This document shows, one piece after another, positions 62,901 to 64,000 of a stretch of 64,000 nucleotides of DNA. The notes under the pieces are model-generated. The model ran no database searches and was not told where the DNA came from. It saw nothing but the letters and a program-made list of their open reading frames with translations. Origin of the DNA: Salminus brasiliensis (taxonomy: Eukaryota; Chordata; Actinopteri; Characiformes; Bryconidae). The DNA lies in assembly GCF_030463535.1 (NCBI RefSeq), contig NC_132878.1, positions 40,228,501 through 40,292,500 on the forward strand, written 5' to 3'. A program made the translations under genes and the position numbers. How positions within the stretch are numbered: position 1 is the first letter of the stretch; every line of letters starts with the position of its first letter.

Positions 62901-64000
62901 TCTTTCTGCGGTTTGTACGATTTTTTTGCGTCAAGATCGCGTAGTTCTACACTTTTTGTGCATTTTTAGTGCAAGTTCTTGAAAAATTTCATGCATGTGA
63001 TGCATTTTCATGTATCTGGGGTGTATTTTAAGCTTTTTATGCGTTTTGTGCGTCAGGTACGCGTTCTACACTTTTTGTGCATTTTTAGTGCAAGTTCTTG
63101 AAAATTGTCATGCCTGTGATGTATTTTCATGTATCTGGGGTCTATTTTAAGCGTTTTGTGCATTTTAACCCTTTTTTCTGCGGTTGGTTCGATTTTTTGC
63201 GTTCATGTATCTGTGGTGTTTTTTAAGGTTTTTTTGCGTTTTGTGCGTCAGGTTCGCGTTCTACACTTTTTGTGCATTTTTAGTGAAAGTTCTTGAAAAA
63301 TTTCATTTCTCTGATGCATTTTTCATGTATCTGGGTGTATTTTAAGCGTTTTGTGTATTTTAACCCTTTTTTCTGCGGTTTGTACGATTTTTTGCGTCAA
63401 GAGCGCGTAGTTCTACACTTTTTGTGCATTTTTAGTGCAAGTTCTTGAAAAATTTCATGCATGTGATGCATTTTCATGTATCTGGGGTGTATTTTAAGCT
63501 TTTTATGCGTTTTGTGCGTCAGGTACACGTTCTACACTTTTTGTGCATTTTTAGTGCAAGTTCTTGAAAATTGTCATGCCTGTGATGTATTTTCATGTAT
63601 CTGGGGTGTGATTTAAGCTTTTTATGCATTTTGTGCGATTTTTTGCGCCAGGTACGCGTTCTATACTTGTTGAGGCATTTGTAGTGCATGTTCTTGAAAA
63701 ATGTCATGCCTGTGATGTATTTTCATGTATCTGGGGTGTATTTTAAGCGTTTTGTGCATTTTAACCCTTTTTTCTGCGGTTTGTTTGATTTTTTTGCGTT
63801 CATGTATCTGTGATGTATTTTAAGCTTTTTATGCGTTTTGTGCGATTTTTTGCGTCAGGTACGCGTTCTATACTTTTTGTGCATTTTTATTGCAAGTTCT
63901 TGAAAGATTCAATGGCTTTGATGCATTTTCATGTGTTTAAGGTGTATTTTAAGCTTTTTATGCGTTTTATGCGTTTTACTGCTTCAGGTACGTGTTCTAA
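56906..64000 (+). repeat. Higher-order repeat copy C (partial, cut by window end)
   Basis: Follows copy B monomer for monomer for about 7.1 kb until the window ends, including both extra monomers that copy A lacks. Copies B and C are thus closer to each other than either is to copy A. Confidence 0.8.

Larger units (their letters stand above)
30391..64000 (+). repeat. Satellite DNA array, ~149-bp T-rich MluI-core monomers
   Basis: A continuous tandem array runs to the window end, about 33.6 kb and on the order of 230-250 monomers. A monomer consists, in order, of GTGCATTTTTAGTGCAAG, TTCTTGAAAA, ATGCCTGTGATGCATTTTC, ATGTATCTGGGGTGTATTTT, AAGCGTTTTGTGCATTTT, AACCCTTTTTTCTGCGG, TTTGTGCGATTTTTTGCG and TCAGGTACGCGTTCTACAC. 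Measured anchor spacings give classes near 149 bp (33107 to 33256), 119 bp (38595 to 38714), 128-131 bp (33592 to 33723) and 187 bp (33256 to 33443). The consensus is about 46% T and 16% A on the plus strand and about 38% GC. Numerous open frames up to about 110 codons are translations of the monomer and are not genes. Confidence 0.95.

Noticed and set aside
30866..63707. More than a hundred open frames of 60-110 codons, many with near-identical proteins rich in Phe, Cys and Arg, suggesting a gene family
   Set aside because: They are translations of the satellite monomer in whichever frame happens to be open. Monomer lengths are not fixed multiples of three, frames switch between copies, and the same DNA reads in several frames and on both strands.
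30391..64000. Regularly spaced repeats resembling a CRISPR array
   Set aside because: The context is a vertebrate genome. The whole ~149-bp unit is repeated, with no unique spacers between short repeats and no cas genes.

Overview
The window is from a vertebrate, almost certainly a teleost fish. It carries two intact intron-containing vertebrate genes, SNW1 and a fish-type intelectin, among Tc1/mariner, hAT, L2-like LINE, Ty3/gypsy and tRNA-SINE remnants typical of fish genomes. An otophysan such as a catfish, characin or electric fish is possible, but the sequence does not settle this.

Layout. 1-6.6 kb: SNW1 (spliceosome and transcription cofactor) on the minus strand. All 14 coding exons can be assembled into one frame of 536 codons, and a Tc1-like fossil lies in one intron. 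6.6-18.5 kb: a transposon graveyard with LINE fragments in both orientations, two copies of a fish interspersed repeat, Tc1 transposase scraps, a decayed Ty3/gypsy element whose protease region is interrupted by an L2-like LINE tail, a 45-bp-TIR MITE and a tRNA-derived SINE. 21.5-23.4 kb: an intelectin gene on the plus strand, 7 coding exons and 334 codons, with an intact lectin fold signature but several replaced ligand-site residues. 23.5-28.4 kb: a microsatellite, a Tc1 remnant and a hAT-family (TTF zinc finger/ZMYM1-like) transposase pseudogene on the minus strand. 28.9-30.1 kb: degenerate TTAGGG-like sequence organised in a larger duplicated block. 30.4-64 kb, to the window end: one continuous satellite DNA array.

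The satellite is the dominant and most unusual feature. Its basic monomer is about 149 bp, with length classes near 119, 128-131 and 187 bp. It is strongly T-rich on the plus strand and carries an ACGCGT (MluI) core in most monomers. Monomers are organised in a higher-order repeat of about 8.15-8.30 kb, seen as nearly three successive copies from about 40.6 kb to the end, preceded by a rearranged, locally duplicated relative at about 31.9-39.2 kb. Telomere-like sequence beside satellite suggests, but does not prove, a subtelomeric or pericentromeric boundary.

The two genes have no evident functional connection; they are separate eukaryotic transcription units. The numerous short open frames inside the satellite are translations of the repeat and are not annotated as genes.
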